A stretch of 64,000 nt of DNA from an uncultured Bacteroidota bacterium (lineage in GTDB: Bacteria; Bacteroidota; Bacteroidia; Bacteroidales; P3): NCBI GenBank assembly GCA_902791695.1, contig CADAWR010000003.1:1-64000 (forward strand), written 5' to 3'. Shown here piece after piece: positions 38,301 through 46,126 of this stretch. Numbering within the stretch: position 1 is the first letter of the stretch; every line of letters starts with the position of its first letter. The position numbers and the translations under genes are program-made. The notes under the pieces are model-generated. The model saw only the letters and a program-made list of their open reading frames with translations. It ran no database searches and was not told where the DNA came from.

Positions 38301-41300
38301 CACGGTGTATTCGTACTCGCCAGCCTCAAGATTGCTAGTAACGGTGCTCCAGTCGCGGATAGAATATTCTGCGGTACCCTGGCAGATGGCGTCGGTGACG
38401 GTCACCTCGGTCGGATACTTGGCAGTGAAGCGGAGCACCTTGATGGTGCTGCAGCCAAACTCGTTCTGCACCTCCTGCGACAGGATGGTGTCGCTGGTGA
38501 TTTCATGCCACAGCGCGGTGTTGCCATCCTGGGGATACCAGGTGTAAGGCACGCACTCGCTCATGCGAACGGTCTTGTGCTCAGAGTTGCGGATGGTAAG
38601 GTTGATACGGGTCCACTGGTCGCGGCCGGTCTGGGCGTTGCGGGTGCGGCGTTCGACCTGACCACTTTCACTAATGTACTCGCGCACGAGGCTGCTCTCG
38701 CAGGTCTCGTCGTTGAAGGTCACAACATCGAGGAAGAAGTTGTCGCACTCGGTGCGGTTGACCCAAGGCAGAGTGTCGGTGACAGGGTTCAGCACCAGGC
38801 TCAGGACGGCGATGCTGTCGCAACCGGCGACATTGGGCTCGTCGAGCTTCTTGGTGATGTTGGCATCGGGAGCAACGGAGGTGTTGTAGGTCACACCGTC
38901 GATCCAGGTGAAGCTCCTGTCGGTGGTCACGCAGTGGAAGTCGGTACCATAGGTGGTATAGTTCACAGTGAGGTTCAGGGTGACGGTGGAGTCGCAGCCG
39001 TACACGTTGGCACCCTCGAGGGTGAAGGTGGCGGTATTGTTGCTCTCGGTGTAGGTCACACCGTCAATCCAGGTGTACTGGTCGCAGCTGGCCTGCTGGT
39101 CGACACCTTCGTTCTTATAGTTCACCGTGAGGGCGAGGGTGACGACACTGTCGCAACCGTGGACGGTGGCGAGGGTCTTCTGGTAGTCGCCGCTCTGGGT
39201 GTACTCGTCACCGGTGAGGGTCCATGTGTATGCGTCGCACACAGTCATGGGAACGGTGGTAGCCTTGACGGGATAGACCGTCAGGTGCTGCACCTTGTTC
39301 ACCGGGCAGGTGTTGCTGTTGTCAATGTAGCTGACCTCGGCAAGCTCGGCAGTGGCGGTATAGGTGGTGCCGCCCCAGTTGAACTCGGCGCCCTCGCAGT
39401 ACTCAGCAAAGCTGTTCTCCGTGGGCATGGCTTCGATGCTGAAGGTCAGGTGCACGGTGCTGTCGCAGCCGTTGACGCTGGTGAAGGTGTAGTCGTACTC
39501 ACCCTCGCCGTTGATGGTGTTGTCACCCCAAGTGATGGGGAGCATCTCCTGGCAAGCGCTGCGCTCGGCGTTGACATCATAGACGGGATAGACAGTGATG
39601 TTGGCAGTGGTGAACTCGTTGACGCAGTTGTTCTGGTCGGTCACCGTCAGGGTGTAGGCACCGCCGACGGTGGGATTGAGCTCGACCACAGCGGTGGTGG
39701 CACCGGTGTTCCAGCTGTAGCTGTAGTTGGCGTTCTCGGTGGCAGTCAATGTCAGGGCGCTACCGGAGCAGAGAGCAGTGGTGCTGGTGCTCAGCTCGAC
39801 CACGGGCAGAGCGTTGACCGTCACAGTATGCTCGGCGGTAACCTGGCAGTTGGTGGTCTCGGTGGTGGCGGTGACAGTGTAGGTAGTGGTCTGTGCGGGC
39901 GTCACGGTGATGCTGGTGCCGGTTTGGCCGTTGCTCCAGCGGTAGGTGGCGGGCACATTATTGGCGTCGCTGACGGTGAGCGTGACGCTCTGGCCGGCGC
40001 AGACCTCGGCATCGCCGCTGATGCTCAGGGCGGGCACCGGCGTGGTGTTGACGGTCAGCGTGGCGGGCAGCGAAGCGCAGTTGTAGGTGTTGTCGGTGGC
40101 AACGAGGGTGTAGACGTTGGTAGCATCGGCGGGCTCCACAGTGATGGTGCCGTCGGTGAGCTGGTCGTCGTTGTTCCACACATAGCTCACACCGGTCATG
40201 TTGCTACCGGCAACGAGCTCGAGAGCCTTGCCCTCGCAGTAGTCGTTGATGGTGTTCTCGGTGCGGCTGTTGATGGTGGCCACAGGGGCGGGGTGCATCT
40301 GCAGCGAGAGGTTGATGACAGAGTCGGCGCCGGTGACCGAGTGCAGGGTCACCACGGTGTTGGTGGTGGCGGTGAACTCCTCGGTGGTGGTGCCGTCGGT
40401 CACAGTGTAGGTCTCGCGCTCGCAAATCTCGCCCGCGACTTCTATAATATAGTCAGGATTCAGGGTCAGGTTCAGCGTATATCTGACACTGTCGCAGTCG
40501 GCGACGTTCTTGACCACATGCTCGTACGTGCGGTAGGCAGCTTCGGGGGCAACGGTGTACTCGATCGCGTCGTTGACCAAGGTACCCTCGGCGTGGTTGG
40601 TGTAGGTCTCGCTGAAGTTAGCGTCGGCGATAGCCCAGGTATAGGTGGCGTTGGCCACTGCCTCTTCAGCTGCATGTTCGTCAACAGCCGGGCAGACATA
40701 GCTGATCTGAGGATAGTCGGCAGCAAAGTCGATGGCGTTGGCGTTGTGGTTCAGGAACACCACGGTGACGGGGCCGTCGTTGACCCAGTCATTGCTGGTG
40801 CTATTGGTGAAGGTGTAGGTGGTGTAGGTATTGGTCGTAGTGCGAGTCTCAGCAGGCTCGGCGGCGCGGGTAGCGCCCATGCCGTAGTAGAAGCTGACGC
40901 TGGGGGTGACAGTGTTGCTCAAGTTGCATCTGTAGCTGAGGCTGACCATCTTGCCAGGCTCGGTGGGATACTCGTTGACGCGCAGGAACACCGACTTGAC
41001 CTCGGACTCGTCGCCCAGGTTCAGGGCCTTCACGCCGAAGGCATAGTCGGTGTTGGCGGTCATGCCGGTGATGGTGGCGGTGTTGCCGTTAACCACAGCG
41101 GCGGGAGTGGTCTCGGCGGTGAGAGCCTGGCCGTTCAGCACAACGCTGTAGGTCTCGGTGCCGTTGTTGCGATCGTCGGCCTCCCAGGTCAGGGTGGCGC
41201 CGGTGGCGGTGATGTTCTCAGCCGTCAGAGTGGTGGGGGCGAAAGCAGCGGGCTCGGTGGTGAAGGTGATGATCTCGGTCTCCTCGCTGTTGTCGAGGGC

Positions 41301-44300
41301 GCAGACGCTCTGACCCTTCACATCATAAGCCTTTCTGGGCTGCAGGTTCTCGATAGTAGTGGAGGTCTCAGTGGTCTCGATGGTCGTCCAATCGCCGGCG
41401 GGAACAGTCTCGCCCATCAGGATGTCGTCGATAGCAACACCATAGCCATAGCTATCAGTCATCTTGAAGCCAATCTGGCAACCGGCAGCGTATGCGCCAC
41501 TAGGCATCGCTACACTGAGTTCAGTCCAAGTGGCGTGCGCTTCAGTGGTGGCGAAGATTTCGTTCCACTCACCTCCGTTGATGCGGTAGTAGACACCAAA
41601 AGCATCTATATCACCACTCCACGAGCGGTTGATATACCACATATTGAGATTCAATCCACTCTTGTCGCTTAAATCCATGGACGGAGTGACAAGATAGGTC
41701 TCATTGCCGTTGGAGGAATGTGTTATCTTTGCATTTTTAGTACCGCTGTGTGCACCGGTAGTATTGCTGTAGTCGCCGGTTGCGACCGTCCATGTACCAG
41801 GGCCTTCGGTAGTCCAGCCGTTGGGCATGGCACCGTCTTCAAAACCAGCATTGATGCCATCCACATACTCGGCATCACGGTAGCTGATGATGTAGCTGAG
41901 GTTCTTAACAGAACCCTGGTTCCACTCGACACCGGCACTGGTGGCGGTCACACTGTTATCAGTGATGGCCAGATCCGTGAGAACCGGGCACTTGGCCTCG
42001 GTGGTGAACTCCACCTTGTTGCTCCAAGCGCTCTGACCGTCAACGCCGCCGCAGTTGGCGCGCACCTTCACGGTGTAGGTGGTGTTGTCGGTGAGTTCGG
42101 TGAGGGTGTAGGGGTTGGTGGTCACGTCGATGAGGTTGTTCTCGTCGTCGTTGAGGCAGAGCTGCCAAGCGGTGGCGCTGCCGTTCTCGGTCCAGCTCAG
42201 CTCGACGCTGTTGGTGGTGGGCTCGCCAGCGGTGAGGGCTGTGGGAGCGAAGCAGGCAATGCCTGTGGTGAAGCTGACGATGTTGCTCTCGTCGCTGGTG
42301 CCGCTGGTGCACTCGCCGACTACCTTCACCTGATACGAAGTCTCGCCAGGGAGGTTATTGAACGTATAGGTTTGGGCAGTGGTGGTGCGGCTGTCGTCCC
42401 AGCTGGAGACACCGGCAGAAATCACGATGTCGTCCACATAGAAGCAGTCGTCGCCGCCATTGACAGAACCATCTTTCTTATATCTCCACGAGAAGGTATG
42501 CTGTCCGGGTTCAACATTATAGGAATAATTGTCAAAAGAGGCACTGTTTACAAACTTATTTCCTTGCTGTACGCCGTCAATGTAGAAGGTGCCGTAGTCC
42601 CAATCGTAGCTTTGATTGGTTTGCTCCGAAGAACATCTTGCGGCAAAACTAATTGTAGCAGCATTGGCCAAATCAATCGTTATGGCAAAGGTCGAAGTAG
42701 AACTGCCGACGTTGTAATTACCGCTCTTTATACTGAAACCATCACTGTTGGCAGCGGCATCCGTCACAACCCAAGGATAGGTGGCGTCGTTTGTAAAGAG
42801 GGTGCCGAGGTCATTGAGGTCGCCAGCTGCGAAGTGTGCATCAACAGGCTTGTACTCTTCACCTATAATAATAGTATATGTATTGGCGTTGCCGGTCCAG
42901 TTGATGGTGGCAGCGTGGGCGGTGACGCTGTTCTCGTCGAGGGTCACCACGGGAGCCAGACAGTTGGCCTCGGTGGTAAACTCCACCTCGTTGCTCCAGA
43001 GGCTGACGCCGTCAATGCCGCCGCAGTTGGCGCGCACCTTGACGGTGTAGGTGGTGTTGTCGTTGAGACCGTCAAGGGTGAAGGGGTTGGTGGTCACGTC
43101 GATGAGGTTCTCCTCATCGCCGTTGAGACAGAGCTGCCAAGCAGTCTCCTCAGCACCAGCGGTCCAGCTCAGCTCCACGTTGGTGGTGGTGGGCTCACCG
43201 GCAGTAAGTGAGGTAGGAGCCGGGCAAGCAACGAGGGTTGTTACAGTGAGACCAAGGGGTGCACTCTGGCCATCCTCGGCGCCGCAGTCGGCGACAAGGC
43301 TGATACTATAAGTGGTCTCGCCGGCCAAGCCGGTAATGTTGACAGTGGGGCTGTTCACGGTGATGGGATCCATGCCGCTGACAGTGATAATCCACGAAGT
43401 CTCGCTGGCAGCAGGCGTCCAGCTGAAGGAGACCTCATGGGCTGTAACGACAACCGAATTCATGTCGATATTGTCGAACGGGACAGCGGGGCAGGCAATC
43501 AGCGTGGTGAAGTCGGCAACGTCGGACCACTCGGTGGTCGTGCTGCCGCAGATACCCTGCACCTGGACAAAGAACTTGGTCTCGGCATCCAGGCCGTTAA
43601 ACACGAAGCTGTTGCCGGTGGCTGTGGTTGTGATCCATTCGCCGCCGGGGACAGTAACCTCTATGTCGTCGATGAAGAGATAGAATGCATCGTTATACAC
43701 ATATTTGATTGCGAAACGCTTGGTTCCAGCGGGGAGCGTCAACTCGTACATCTGCCAATCCAAAGAGGCAGTGACGATATCGCCATAGGTGAACGCGTCA
43801 GGGTCGGTGACAGTCTCGTCGGTGGTGTAACCGACATAGAACTGCTCGTCACCATAACTGTCGGAGTATTCTTTATAGTAGAAGCTCAGGGTGGCACCGT
43901 TCTCGGTACCGTTGAGCAGCGGGGATATCAGGGAACCATTCTGTTCACTATAGTTGAACGTGAAGCCATAGGAGCCGGTACGTTCAGGGCCGCCTGTCTT
44001 CACACCAGAACTACTGCTTGACAGATTTGCAATCCAGCCATCGGGCAGGGAACCCGACTCGAAGCTTTCGGAGAGGCCTTCAAAGACCTTGTAGCGCACA
44101 TTGTAGCTGTCGCTGAAGCCCGTCCAGCCGAGGGTGGCTCCGTGGGCGGTGATGTTGCCGACGGTCAGCTCGTAGGGTACGGGGCAGTCGGAAGTTGTGG
44201 TAAAGGACTGCACGGTGCTCCAGTCGCTCTGGTCTGAGCCAGAACAGTAGGCACGCACCTTCACGGTGTAGGGGGTCTCGGCGGTGAGGCCGGTGATGGT

Positions 44301-45044
44301 GTAGGGGTTGTCGGTGACGGTGATGGGGTGATCCTCGTCGCCGTTTACGCAGAGCTGCCAAGTGGTGGCTTCGCCACGCTCGGTCCACGAAAGCTTGGCA
44401 CTGTTGGGCCCGACCTCAGACACAGCGAAAGCGTTGGGCTTGGGGCAGGTAGAGGCGACCTCATACGTAAAAGTGGTCTTGGGAATAAAGTTCTTTTGGG
44501 AGAAGTTCACACCGTCCAAACTGCTACTACTGTAGCCAGCGCCGGAGGCGCCAGAGACAGTCTGGCCATAAAAATAAATATTTTTCCAACCGGCAGCGGT
44601 GGTATTCTCTATGCCAATAAGCAAGTTGCCACCACTATAGACGTACGGTGTAGTAAACTCAATGGTGACCTTGCCACCGTTGCCGTCGGACACAAATTCG
44701 AAAGTGCCGTTGTAGACAATATTGTCTTTAGGTTCGAAGGCACTGATTGAGGTGTAGTCAACCTCCATCAGGTACACGTCCGCCGTAGAGGCCGAGGTGT
44801 AGGGGATGTTGCTGCTGGTGGTGTAGAACGTGAGGCTGGTGATGGTGCCTCCGCTCATCTCCGCCAAATCGGCCGCAGGAATGACAAATTGACTCCGGGC
44901 GTAATTATCCCAGTAGTAGACGTATGCAGGGACATAGTTATTCGTAGTCGTCCCATCATACACAGTCAATTGTTCCTGACCTTGCGTGACCCATGGCACT
45001 AACATGCATGCCATCAGGGCCAAAGTTCGTAGAAACTTTTGCAT
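29316..45044 (-). CDS. Giant T9SS-secreted repeat protein (about 5240 aa)
   Basis: One uninterrupted frame. The ATG at 45044 gives a clean signal peptide (MQKFLRTLALMACMLVPWVTQGQ); an in-frame ATG at 45086 lies 14 codons earlier. After an N-terminal beta domain come Fn3 modules alternating with jelly-roll adhesin domains (to about 40,900), then three PKD/Ig-like domains (around 39,600-40,300). More than fifty repeats follow, of the form CDSYTWNGxTYTESG...GCDSxVTLxLTxN, each with two cysteines. A Gly/Trp repeat (GYLFTGWVVNGDTASL) and a type A T9SS sorting domain (VGIESVDYSNISIYS, FLVKAGNAPAKRIVVIR) end the protein. Probably a surface stalk or adhesin; ligand unknown. Confidence 0.9.
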   Translation of the reverse strand: MQKFLRTLALMACMLVPWVTQGQEQLTVYDGTTTNNYVPAYVYYWDNYARSQFVIPAADLAEMSGGTITSLTFYTTSSNIPYTSASTADVYLMEVDYTSISAFEPKDNIVYNGTFEFVSDGNGGKVTIEFTTPYVYSGGNLLIGIENTTAAGWKNIYFYGQTVSGASGAGYSSSSLDGVNFSQKNFIPKTTFTYEVASTCPKPNAFAVSEVGPNSAKLSWTERGEATTWQLCVNGDEDHPITVTDNPYTITGLTAETPYTVKVRAYCSGSDQSDWSTVQSFTTTSDCPVPYELTVGNITAHGATLGWTGFSDSYNVRYKVFEGLSESFESGSLPDGWIANLSSSSSGVKTGGPERTGSYGFTFNYSEQNGSLISPLLNGTENGATLSFYYKEYSDSYGDEQFYVGYTTDETVTDPDAFTYGDIVTASLDWQMYELTLPAGTKRFAIKYVYNDAFYLFIDDIEVTVPGGEWITTTATGNSFVFNGLDAETKFFVQVQGICGSTTTEWSDVADFTTLIACPAVPFDNIDMNSVVVTAHEVSFSWTPAASETSWIITVSGMDPITVNSPTVNITGLAGETTYSISLVADCGAEDGQSAPLGLTVTTLVACPAPTSLTAGEPTTTNVELSWTAGAEETAWQLCLNGDEENLIDVTTNPFTLDGLNDNTTYTVKVRANCGGIDGVSLWSNEVEFTTEANCLAPVVTLDENSVTAHAATINWTGNANTYTIIIGEEYKPVDAHFAAGDLNDLGTLFTNDATYPWVVTDAAANSDGFSIKSGNYNVGSSTSTFAITIDLANAATISFAARCSSEQTNQSYDWDYGTFYIDGVQQGNKFVNSASFDNYSYNVEPGQHTFSWRYKKDGSVNGGDDCFYVDDIVISAGVSSWDDSRTTTAQTYTFNNLPGETSYQVKVVGECTSGTSDESNIVSFTTGIACFAPTALTAGEPTTNSVELSWTENGSATAWQLCLNDDENNLIDVTTNPYTLTELTDNTTYTVKVRANCGGVDGQSAWSNKVEFTTEAKCPVLTDLAITDNSVTATSAGVEWNQGSVKNLSYIISYRDAEYVDGINAGFEDGAMPNGWTTEGPGTWTVATGDYSNTTGAHSGTKNAKITHSSNGNETYLVTPSMDLSDKSGLNLNMWYINRSWSGDIDAFGVYYRINGGEWNEIFATTEAHATWTELSVAMPSGAYAAGCQIGFKMTDSYGYGVAIDDILMGETVPAGDWTTIETTETSTTIENLQPRKAYDVKGQSVCALDNSEETEIITFTTEPAAFAPTTLTAENITATGATLTWEADDRNNGTETYSVVLNGQALTAETTPAAVVNGNTATITGMTANTDYAFGVKALNLGDESEVKSVFLRVNEYPTEPGKMVSLSYRCNLSNTVTPSVSFYYGMGATRAAEPAETRTTTNTYTTYTFTNSTSNDWVNDGPVTVVFLNHNANAIDFAADYPQISYVCPAVDEHAAEEAVANATYTWAIADANFSETYTNHAEGTLVNDAIEYTVAPEAAYRTYEHVVKNVADCDSVRYTLNLTLNPDYIIEVAGEICERETYTVTDGTTTEEFTATTNTVVTLHSVTGADSVINLSLQMHPAPVATINSRTENTINDYCEGKALELVAGSNMTGVSYVWNNDDQLTDGTITVEPADATNVYTLVATDNTYNCASLPATLTVNTTPVPALSISGDAEVCAGQSVTLTVSDANNVPATYRWSNGQTGTSITVTPAQTTTYTVTATTETTNCQVTAEHTVTVNALPVVELSTSTTALCSGSALTLTATENANYSYSWNTGATTAVVELNPTVGGAYTLTVTDQNNCVNEFTTANITVYPVYDVNAERSACQEMLPITWGDNTINGEGEYDYTFTSVNGCDSTVHLTFSIEAMPTENSFAEYCEGAEFNWGGTTYTATAELAEVSYIDNSNTCPVNKVQHLTVYPVKATTVPMTVCDAYTWTLTGDEYTQSGDYQKTLATVHGCDSVVTLALTVNYKNEGVDQQASCDQYTWIDGVTYTESNNTATFTLEGANVYGCDSTVTLNLTVNYTTYGTDFHCVTTDRSFTWIDGVTYNTSVAPDANITKKLDEPNVAGCDSIAVLSLVLNPVTDTLPWVNRTECDNFFLDVVTFNDETCESSLVREYISESGQVERRTRNAQTGRDQWTRINLTIRNSEHKTVRMSECVPYTWYPQDGNTALWHEITSDTILSQEVQNEFGCSTIKVLRFTAKYPTEVTVTDAICQGTAEYSIRDWSTVTSNLEAGEYEYTVPTTTKNAAGCSIDSTLMLTVNPVYNVVDDPVFCESQFTNNAYTYVNPNNAEESVELHIMALNGQPYSGTESAYWTTAAGCDSLVTINYTVNPTLNVNLVVGVCEPYTWDANGHEFNEFGDYTDQVTNMSEAYGCDSITTLNLSYYDKAYGIEEVIECGSYTYNGVTYRDGYVDDSVASGQSVVTSCDSVTVFRHVIKQRQLVDQYVLTNKDYTWINGRTYTESVDGIYYVASAEDECDSVVVLHLTVAEPIVICENEMPFTTQYGFVINPVLGDGAYNGVYERSNNAGNDTMMYYTVNRNTAETVTVTNVCDSYTWTTGNGQSYDEDGNYDWITTNLNGCDSTVTLALTLNHSNAGTTSDEACGEYTWTVSSFNTTSGQYENVVVNSTAYTESGEYTYTATNAQGCDSVITLTLTINPVYNITENVVACDSYSWTDGDAIIGGPYTESTVANHTFTSVNGCDSVMTLNITINNSVVKEDEYIENRGSYTYNNVLYNAPYDGIIETLVEGGAANHCDSTYRLHLIVNNSILFEEVVVNCGDYTWRNGKTYTWVPAGERVNPIINYKERTADGTLVNVYEYPEFNTYKTDGSIDSTYILQLTLQEAYVEYRTEDVLMSRLDNDGNIVINKHTFNFAAQKAAKQDVNGLLDTLNKDDYPISSYYCDSIIYYTFNLKYNYDTVDAIQYYCYGDAAAAGKTVDEIFYVDNVENEGTPQEMVMTTKCIRNRELVDNVALTACDSIEWNGAWRTGDDTYQTTKVLNGITCDSVVNLTLTVINTQHNVDTEVKCQSELATFTWNGKSGYTESVVDTFKYQLPATGDCWNVDTLKLTVKESYTVTTDSTRCDEFVWNGTTYTTSGEISQSFTAVNGCDSTVTINLTINNSFNNETAPFDTTVFGDNFRLNGQLFSAPYDGTVNFNLTTVNGCDSIAYFHVVLNHYQIVPVMVTGVCGEYTWENALADDNEYVGNGHVYRSITDEEAEGGALYRDVTDNNALVYSNPLDTNDQTGKIYSLQLTINGAVFNTDAVQFLVSRGTLVIDADHSFDYTALQQTFAGTKVVNETLHYDVTGACDSIVDLTVTLVNNYDTLDDVYVCNDQTTFEWTEADETLDLSTVGENTFTRTLYAGTDNEMVTTRTIIRRDAITGTQTLTGCDSTEWNNTWYFAGVVYEPVTLTSVLTGCDSVVTLTNNITTTVHNVTELTECDTYTWTAGNGETYTASTVGEWSRANADNAQCFDVDTLKLTINVKSNGVDEQHGCDSYTWAHNGETYTADENEANVTLTGANMYGCDSIVTLNLTMGYSNSYDSTLWISDGSYRYQMQDGTYEMLGIGEHFFVENYTNVSGCDSALNITIKVGNGYFKAIDKVECDHYTWINGVTYQWISAEESAANNNALYKTTDGEYITSNPYFNKPNTDDNGVIIDFDSIFMLRLTLNQNVESEDVVDFPVSMGVFTYGNLTHDYTLTYDVNNAPVFEDIEDHYDVHFDNPRYCDSIVHVTVNVYNNFVADPTVDLCAGVETYTAFNQTIDLDYEDYDNIHTYYIYDQIDDNNEVHYVTVVQHPISYTTERRFECDSYEWNGRTYTESTSGATVNLEDRFGCDSTVTLTLTIYRNTNTVTGTVAEPVESCESYLWTLANGETYTLTESGAYGKAYTASAEGNCPSVDSVYLVINHSSPETTLDNVEVCDTYTWEVNTFNGTEYETVVAGVYTANTAAQETRVYEDVTYTAKNQYGCDSVITIPMITVKSSKSSDATETVCDEFVWNNAATGEEEHYYTSNSALELHTLTVEGCDSTVNMNLNVVKSGQTLDPVTACDSYEWNELTLTESGQYYKVTPTNNICQTFTDTLNLTVNYGSYNAETVVTCNSYTWINGVTYDEPGTITVVYDHNGEPNAAGCPQVDTLHLTIGEGLVIKVDSAIACLPYTWVVNDSVIGTYSESIETSVRMPNSLTGCDSIVYLVLTVVEKPEAYEEDTICASELPYTWRGQILEEAGKAEYISHFDETCDSVYHFTLTVNPTYDIQLTADVCLGQGYNENNFNITAEELPAAGVYTFTQNLTSISGCDSIVTLTVTVGDVIEHLDEVTACDSYEWTPGNGETYTYDESGNHEVTYTNAGGCISIDKLQLTINNSQTVALDAFTACDSYEWNGETYTESGELSFITTGANGCDSTTTLSLTVNNSQTVALDAFTACDSYEWNGETYTESGELIFTTTGANGCDSTTTLSLTINNSQTVAEAPVTACDSFEWNGETYTESGELIFTTTGANNCDSITTLALTIKNSVNTELSDSECLFYVWNAQAYTESGDYQQTFEAANGCDSIVTLHLTINQPVTTEITETACDSYDWNNASYSTSGDYQQTFTAANGCDSIVTLHLTVVNHIDAEVSATACGSYIWVENNNTEYTESGDYTRDIIDVNNCAAIETLHLTIIEQPVDVTVTETVCDEYLWDVTGEVYTESGVYTHELNNQGCVATATLNLTVNESVTETINVTACGSYTWNDVTYTESTIVSYEGETGAGCDSIVTLVLTINNPVYNTVYETACNSYTWSNGDGMTYTESGSYSYTIEQGAANGCDSIVTLNLTINNAQTVALDAIAACDSYEWNGVIYTAGGELSFTTTGANGCDSTTTVVLTINNSQVVALDPVATCNSYEWNGNVYTESGELSYTTQDVNGCDSTTTLSLTISGAIYSIDEQNACDSYTWIVNDEVIGTYTASTNEPTVILPAASGCDSIVTLNLTIRNSSNGVFEATACDSYTWALNGVTYTESNNSDVVTLVNVAGCDSTVTLNLTVNHSTEGEINIEAYDYYTWYGVTYTETPAEAPTHMFTNAAGCDSTLILNLTILHYDSITVILSVNDPVMGTTNPVAGTYRFYPGESVSATATPNGGYLFTGWVVNGDTASLANDVYIDVLPEMAGMTFNVVATFKADNVGIESVDYSNISIYSVDNNVVVKGAEGLTIYFYDVNGRCIERRANAAEIENFTVETSGVFLVKAGNAPAKRIVVIR
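29800..39575 (-). repeat. Coding tandem-repeat region of the giant protein
   Basis: On the minus strand, repeats of roughly 150-240 bp encode 50-80 residue beta modules, each opening with a Cys-aromatic motif and closing with GCDS followed by a strand of alternating hydrophobic residues. Divergence is high in the 5' half of the gene and low in the 3' half. Confidence 0.88.
31570..31940 (-). repeat. Nearly identical 150-bp tandem copies
   Basis: Within the giant gene, successive units encoding ACDSYEWNGETYTESGEL through NNSQTVALDAF repeat with exact 150-bp spacing (for example TAGCTGTCGCAAGCAGTGAA at 31741 and 31891). Only scattered bases differ, indicating recent duplication. Confidence 0.85.
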
Positions 45045-45308
45045 AATGTTTTGTTTTTTGGTTAATAAAATTTGTTTGTTATACATTTTGTTTTTTTTCG
45101 CCTATATTTTATTCTCGCTATATTTTTTTATTTTTAACATTTCGTCGCGTCTATATATTACATATTTATGCAGCCAAAAAATACGGAGTATAAGTCCCCC
45201 ATAGATAATATACTGTCAAAAACATGCACGTTCTTCACATCATATCTTCCGCTCTTTCAGCCTATTATATATATCACCCACACTTTTCACCCGCACAATA
45301 CTGTCCTG

Positions 45309-45338
45309 CAAATATACGACTTTTTTTTAATCTGCAAA
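45309..45338 (-). promoter_or_regulatory. Promoter of the giant gene
   Basis: Minus-strand TATATTTG (45309-45316) with TTTG 18 nt upstream (45335-45338). The leader to the ATG at 45044 would be about 260 nt and AT-rich. Nothing else recognisable lies in 45087-45308. Confidence 0.6.
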
Positions 45339-45478
45339 GAAAATTTCAACAAAATCGCCACCACGTCGTTCCGCACCCCCACTCTTGCCTGCGGCCACCC
45401 CTCCCGAGGGGTGGAGCCGCACTGCCCGCCGACAGTCGCCACCCCCACCACTGCGGCGCCAACGACGCCACGCCTCCC

Positions 45479-45610
45479 CTCCGTACCCGCTCCGTACCCG
45501 CTCCGTCTGTTCACCGGTTGTTTAACGGTTTTTTGTCGGAGGGGGGTCGGAGTGGGGACGGAGCCCGGACGGAGGGAAGGCCGGGGGTAAGCTAGGGGGT
45601 AGCTAGGGGG
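45479..45610. repeat. 11-bp-phased array, copy 4 (palindromy largely lost)
   Basis: Twelve in-phase 11-mers: CTCCGTACCCG twice, CTCCGTCTGTT, CACCGGTTGTT, TAACGGTTTTT, TGTCGGAGGGG, GGTCGGAGTGG, GGACGGAGCCC, GGACGGAGGGA, AGGCCGGGGGT, AAGCTAGGGGG, TAGCTAGGGGG. The period is kept although the two halves no longer pair well. Confidence 0.82.
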
Positions 45611-45620
45611 TAATTCGGAG

Positions 45621-45890
45621 AAGCCCCGTAGGGGCGACAGTCGTTAGCCGTGGGTAGAGCTCACGGTCAATGGCCGTAACCGTCGGTAAATGAGCCCCGC
45701 AGGGGCGACAGTCGTTAGCCGTGGGCGTGAGCCCACGGTCAATGGGACGTAACCATCGGTAAATGAGCCCCGTAGTGGCGACACTTCACCGTTTTGTGCC
45801 GCCCCTGCGGGGCTCGGTCTGGTGGGGGCCGTTTCGGGTACCGTGGGCTCATGCCCACGGCTAAAAACTATCGCCCTTTACAGGGCTAAA
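45621..45890. repeat. Mirror-image REP-like palindrome cluster 2
   Basis: Two direct modules (GCCCCGYAGGGGCGACAGTC, GTTAGCCGTGGG...CACGG), a central imperfect hairpin (45765-45815), then one inverted module. Same design as the clusters at 28758 and 47824. Confidence 0.82.
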
Positions 45891-45946
45891 AATTCGGATT
45901 TTTTCGGTTAGAGATTTCTGACGGTTCTTTTCGGTCTGATTGGGAC

Positions 45947-45979
45947 AAAAAAAGCGCCGCAGAACATCTGCGGCGCTTT
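45947..45979 (-). terminator. Intrinsic terminator of tRNA-Ser
   Basis: A 13-bp perfect stem (AAAGCGCCGCAGA with TCTGCGGCGCTTT, loop ACA) followed on the minus strand by seven T residues (45953-45947), a few bases past the tRNA 3' end. Confidence 0.85.
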
Positions 45980-45982
45980 CGG

Positions 45983-46070
45983 CGGAAAGGAGGGGATTCG
46001 AACCCCTGAAGCGCTGTTAACGCTTACTCGCTTTCCAGGCGGGCCTCTTCAACCACTCGAGCACCTTTCC
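45983..46070 (-). tRNA. tRNA-Ser (anticodon GGA)
   Basis: Read on the minus strand: acceptor GGAAAGG pairs with CCTTTCC (46070-46064 with 45990-45984), discriminator G. The D-arm contains CTCGAGTGGTTGAAGAG, the anticodon loop is CTGGAAA with GGA, a long variable arm follows as in serine tRNAs, and the T-arm is GGGGTTCGAATCCCC. CCA is not encoded. The second pair of the anticodon stem appears to be a C-A mismatch. It decodes UCC and UCU. Confidence 0.93.
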
Positions 46071-46088
46071 GGAGGGTAAAAGCGGGTG

Positions 46089-46119
46089 CAAAAGTACTAC
46101 TTTTTTTCGATGTGACAAA
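46089..46119 (-). promoter_or_regulatory. Promoter of tRNA-Ser
   Basis: Minus-strand TACTTTTG (46089-46096) with TTTG exactly 19 nt upstream (46116-46119). The start would be about 15 nt before the mature tRNA. It overlaps the divergent promoter at 46127. Confidence 0.72.
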
Positions 46120-46126
46120 AAAAATG

